This document shows, piece by piece, positions 63,783 through 64,000 of a DNA stretch of 64,000 nt; position 1 is the stretch's first letter, and each line of letters opens with the position of its first letter. The position numbers and the translations under genes were made by a program. The notes under the pieces are model-generated. The model saw only the letters and a program-made list of their open reading frames with translations. It was not told where the DNA came from and made no database searches. The stretch lies in NCBI GenBank assembly GCA_035295125.1, contig DATGJP010000056.1, positions 124,001 to 188,000 on the forward strand. The letters run 5' to 3'. Source of the stretch: JAICMB01 sp035295125. GTDB taxonomy: Bacteria; Acidobacteriota; Terriglobia; Bryobacterales; Bryobacteraceae.

Positions 63783-63820
63783 GGCGTTTCCTGACATCCA
63801 GCCGTTTGTCGGGAAACGCC
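63783..63820 (+). terminator. Strong hairpin after the TonB receptor gene
   Basis: GGCGTTTCCTGACA (63783-63796) pairs with TGTCGGGAAACGCC (63807-63820): 14 bp with one G-T pair and a 10-nt loop. It begins 36 nt after the receptor stop. There is no T run, so it may be a terminator that works without one, or a 3'-end stabilising structure. Confidence 0.6.
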
Positions 63821-63847
63821 GGGCAGCACCGGGGGTTTAGAATCTCG

Positions 63848-63895
63848 TAGAAGGGTGAAGCGGGCGGTTTCGCCTCCCTTTTGGACCTTACCGGG
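63848..63895 (+). repeat. Partial copy of the dispersed repeat (left part), copy C
   Basis: This stretch matches the left third of copy A (6433-6477) at about 40 of 47 positions, with AGAAGGGTG at the start and an identical CTTTTGGACCTTACCGG at the end. The element stops there and the following sequence to the window end (63896-64000) is unrelated and shows no gene. Confidence 0.7.
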
Positions 63896-64000
63896 GATGC
63901 CCGTTAGTACGGACAGGACAACCCACTAAGCCATAATCCGATTCTTCTTAGGGGCGGAATGAATCTCCTGCAAACTCCAGACGCGAATCGGATCGCGCCG

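Overview
The window looks like chromosomal DNA of an acidobacterium of the Solibacter/Bryobacter type (Bryobacterales). The main reason is a set of families that are typical of, or named after, that group: a secreted NHL-repeat protein ending in the Solibacter C-terminal domain (TIGR03437-like), a VWFA-related acidobacterial protein (TIGR03436-like), three long duplicated MacB/FtsX permeases of the ADOP type, and an Oar-like TonB-dependent receptor with an N-terminal carboxypeptidase-regulatory domain. No plasmid, prophage, transposase, rRNA or CRISPR array was seen. The assignment is inference from family content only.

Layout. 1-11.3 kb: a plus-strand run with many 1-4 nt start/stop overlaps: SurA-like chaperone, TamB, a DUF2103-like protein and a PLP decarboxylase; then, after a repeat, a class III-type sirtuin, LarC, methionyl-tRNA synthetase, a TatD nuclease and tRNA-Thr(UGU). 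11.3-17.5 kb: an exported alpha/beta hydrolase and two tandem ADOP permeases. 17.5-24.1 kb: a small hypothetical gene, a Uma2 nuclease-fold gene, the NHL-repeat protein, a matrixin-type metalloprotease and PurA.

24.3-29.0 kb holds the most striking locus: four consecutive exported proteins with a CxxCH heme motif. The first three also carry a full set of the copper ligands seen in peptidylglycine/dopamine type monooxygenases. The fourth keeps the heme and has lost the copper ligands. I read this as a periplasmic heme-fused copper monooxygenase array; the substrate is unknown. Next come a class V aminotransferase and a prolyl-tRNA synthetase homologue that has lost its catalytic motifs but kept its editing and anticodon-binding domains.

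31.8-47.9 kb: a Gfo/Idh/MocA oxidoreductase with an SDR enzyme, a beta-propeller sensor with GGDEF output, an AddB/AddA helicase-nuclease pair, an ArsB/NhaD-type anion permease, a hypothetical protein, RmuC, a second SDR and an ASCH-like protein. 47.9-56.9 kb: the VWFA-related protein, modB-modC with a ThiE/TenI-like gene, a hypothetical protein divergent from an AraC regulator, an exported metallo-beta-lactamase-fold hydrolase and a truncated relative of that fold. 57-64 kb: a third ADOP permease, about 1 kb with no convincing gene, and the TonB-dependent receptor.

Two repeat families run through the window. One is an about 150 bp element with two clear copies and several partial ones; one clear copy lies in frame inside addA and encodes 49 residues. 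The other is a pair of back-to-back perfect hairpins, seen twice, whose stems differ by compensatory base changes.
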